From: JBCBJZ01 sp038522635
Lineage (GTDB): Bacteria > Pseudomonadota > Alphaproteobacteria > Rhizobiales > Hyphomicrobiaceae
Length of the DNA: 24,149 nucleotides
Reading direction: 5' to 3'
Assembly (NCBI GenBank): GCA_038522635.1
Contig: JBCBJZ010000045.1
Location: forward strand, 1-24,149
Part shown: piece after piece, positions 22,227 to 24,149 of the stretch
How the letters are laid out: every line of letters begins with the position of its first letter
How positions within the stretch are numbered: the first letter of the stretch is position 1
The notes under the pieces: model-generated
Told to the model about the DNA's origin: nothing
Databases searched by the model: none
The model's input: only the letters and a program-made list of their open reading frames with translations
Program-made: the position numbers and the translations under genes

Positions 22227-24026
22227 CTAGCGGCCGGCGGCATAGCCTTGCATGCCGCGCGGGTTGGCGGCGGCCTTCAGGATTGCGCCATCCTTGGCGC
22301 AGGCGGTGAGCCGTCCCTCGGACCAGTCGTCGCCAACGTTGACGCCGTGACCGCGGGCTTTGAGCGCCTCGATGGTGGCTTGCCTAAACCGGCCTTCGAC
22401 GACCAGCTTGCCGAGCGCATGTGCCCGCGGCCAGAACGAGCTGGGGAAATGCTCAGAGTGAAACGCGGGCGTGTCGATCGCCTCCTGCAGGTTCATGCCG
22501 TGGCAGACGTGGTGCAGGAACAGCAGCGTTGACCATTGATCCTGCTGATCACCGCCGGGCGTGCCCCAGGCGAGATACGGTTTGCCATCGCGCGACGCGA
22601 ACGACGGCGACAGCGTGGTGCGAGGGCGCTTGCCCGGCTCAAGTTTGGCCGCCGCCTGGTCATCGATCCAGAACATCTGCCCGCGCACCGAAATGCAAAA
22701 GCCAAGCTCAGGAATGACCGGCGCGCTTTGCAGCCAACCGCCCGATGGCGTCAGCGCGATCATGTTGCCTTCGCGGTCGATGATGTCGATATGGACCGTG
22801 TCGCCACGGCTCTCACCGGTTGGCTGCACGGTCGGCTCACCCAGCGAAAAGTAGTGGCCGACTTCGCCCAGGCTGCCATCCACATTGAGGGCCGCGCCGA
22901 TGTCGGGGGCGCGTCCCTCGGGAGAGCCAGGGCGTAACGTCATCGAGGCGGCATCGTCCACCAGCGCGAACCGCGCCTGGGCGTAGGCGTCGCTCAGCAG
23001 CGTCTCCTGCGGCACGTCCGTGAAAGCGGGATCGGCGTACCAAGCCTCGCGGTCGGCGAAGGCGAGTTTGGCGACCTCGCACACTGTGTGCACGAAGGTG
23101 TCGCCGACCGGGTCCATGGCCTCAACACCGGCTGCGCGCAGCATCGCCAACTGCTGAAGCATCGCCGGGCCTTGCGACCAGAACCCGCATTTGGCGACCT
23201 CGTAGTCACCGAACCGCGTGGTCACCGGCGCTTCATAGCTGGCGCGCCAGGCGGCCATATCAGCGCCGCGCAACAAGCCCTTGTGGCGCGAACCTGAACT
23301 GTCGAGGACCTCTTCATGCGTATAAAACCGGTCGATCGCTTCGGCGACGAAGCCCTCGTACCACGCACGGCGCGCCGCCTCGATCTGCGCCTCGCGGCCG
23401 CCCTGGGCGCTTTCGGCTTCATCGATGATCCGTCTGTAGGTGGCGGCGAGCTTGGGGTTAGCGAGCCAAGCCCCAACCGGCGGGGTCTTGCCCTGATCGA
23501 GGTAAACCGCGGCCGACGTTTGCCATTCATCGTTGAAGAGCGGCGTCACGCGGCGGATGAATTCGTGGATTTTCGGCAGCACCGGCACGCCCTGTTCGGC
23601 GTAGGCGATCGCCGGCTCCAGCACGGTGCGCAGTGGCATCGTGCCAAAGTCCATCAGCAGGCGCATCCAGCCATCGAACGCACCCGGGACCACGGCCGGC
23701 AGAAGACCGCTGCCGGGCACGGTGGCAAGGCCGCGGTCGCGGAACGCTTCGATCGTGGCGAGCGCAGGTGCGGTTCCTTGGGCGCAGATCACACGGGGGG
23801 CATCCTCGTGGGCGGCCTGGAAAATCGCTGGCATTTCCCCACCGGGCCCATTGAGGTGTGGTTCAGCGACTTGCAGCGCGAAGCCGGCGGCGCAGGCTGC
23901 GTCAAACGCGTTGCCGCCGCGCTCCAGGATGCCCATACCGACCGCGGTCGCGATCCAGTGCGTGGAAGCGACGACGCCGAAACGCCCCTGGATCTCAGGG
24001 CGGGTCGTGAAGGGCAGAACGGCCAT
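22227..24026 (-). CDS. gamma-glutamyltransferase-family protein
   Basis: A 599-residue Ntn-hydrolase of the gamma-glutamyltranspeptidase/cephalosporin-acylase family. These are self-cleaved into large and small subunits before a Thr that then acts as nucleophile. That Thr is visible as Thr410 in RGDTVHIDIIDREGN. Other family marks are ERGGNAFDAACAAGFALQV, NGPGGEMPAIF, TPSGGWLQSAPVIPELGF and RPRTTLSPSFASRDGKPYLAWGTPGGDQQ. There is no signal peptide, so unlike classical periplasmic GGT it is probably cytoplasmic and may act as a hydrolase on a gamma-glutamyl compound. AGGAG lies 7 bases before the ATG. The sequence upstream to the window end (24027-24149) is less GC-rich and probably holds its promoter, but no clear boxes are seen. 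The gene is separate from the nitrate operon. Confidence 0.9.
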   Translation of the reverse strand: MAVLPFTTRPEIQGRFGVVASTHWIATAVGMGILERGGNAFDAACAAGFALQVAEPHLNGPGGEMPAIFQAAHEDAPRVICAQGTAPALATIEAFRDRGLATVPGSGLLPAVVPGAFDGWMRLLMDFGTMPLRTVLEPAIAYAEQGVPVLPKIHEFIRRVTPLFNDEWQTSAAVYLDQGKTPPVGAWLANPKLAATYRRIIDEAESAQGGREAQIEAARRAWYEGFVAEAIDRFYTHEEVLDSSGSRHKGLLRGADMAAWRASYEAPVTTRFGDYEVAKCGFWSQGPAMLQQLAMLRAAGVEAMDPVGDTFVHTVCEVAKLAFADREAWYADPAFTDVPQETLLSDAYAQARFALVDDAASMTLRPGSPEGRAPDIGAALNVDGSLGEVGHYFSLGEPTVQPTGESRGDTVHIDIIDREGNMIALTPSGGWLQSAPVIPELGFCISVRGQMFWIDDQAAAKLEPGKRPRTTLSPSFASRDGKPYLAWGTPGGDQQDQWSTLLFLHHVCHGMNLQEAIDTPAFHSEHFPSSFWPRAHALGKLVVEGRFRQATIEALKARGHGVNVGDDWSEGRLTACAKDGAILKAAANPRGMQGYAAGR

Positions 24027-24149
24027 GGTCGGTCTCCTGAAGGTTTTCGCGCCCGGATGAGGCTTGCGGCTAGATCATCGGGCGATTTCTGGACCACCAT
24101 AGGTGAGCTCGAAATCGACCAAAGAAGATCTCATCTTAAAGTGCAGAGC

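Noticed and set aside
24027..24149. Short - strand ORF reaching the right edge (end of another gene)
   Set aside because: The sequence is less GC-rich, the candidate frames are short and unlike any family, and it fits a promoter region for the gamma-glutamyltransferase gene better.

Overview
The window is GC-rich, and most of it is a complete assimilatory nitrate/nitrite gene set of alphaproteobacterial type (NasT/NasS, NrtA/NrtB/fused NrtCD, NirBD, NasA, CysG). The organism is most likely an alphaproteobacterium, perhaps of the Hyphomicrobiales; that is inferred from gene content and codon use only. No tRNA, rRNA, insertion sequence or CRISPR array was seen.

Left part (1-5228, + strand): five genes form an envelope-associated cassette. 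They encode a 5'-truncated protein with SH3-like repeats, a membrane-anchored protein whose cytosolic part resembles the Ser-Lys protease domain of Lon, a small secreted protein, a secreted trypsin-like serine protease, and an OmpA-like peptidoglycan-binding protein. I know no described system with this combination.

Centre (5269-19944, all - strand): read in transcription order, nasT-nasS encode the RNA-binding antiterminator and its nitrate sensor. A leader of about 200 nt follows, with two hairpins that fit the ANTAR target pattern; the second overlaps an intrinsic terminator. After it come nrtA, nrtB and nrtCD (nitrate ABC importer), a small frameshifted ORF, a long ORF in which a Vitreoscilla-type globin runs in frame into NirB, then nirD, nasA (nitrate reductase) and cysG (siroheme for NirB). 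The logic is import of nitrate, reduction to nitrite by NasA, reduction to ammonium by NirBD with siroheme from CysG, possible NO handling by the globin, and control by transcript antitermination.

Right part (20038-24149): a HupE/UreJ-type membrane protein gene (-) and a DUF4198-type secreted protein gene (+) diverge with start codons only about 13 bp apart. They are followed by a gamma-glutamyltransferase-family gene without a signal peptide (-).

The points most worth a second look are the globin-NirB fusion with a possible internal restart, the ANTAR/terminator leader, the Lon-like/trypsin/OmpA cassette, the asymmetric ATP sites of NrtCD, and the start-to-start divergent pair.
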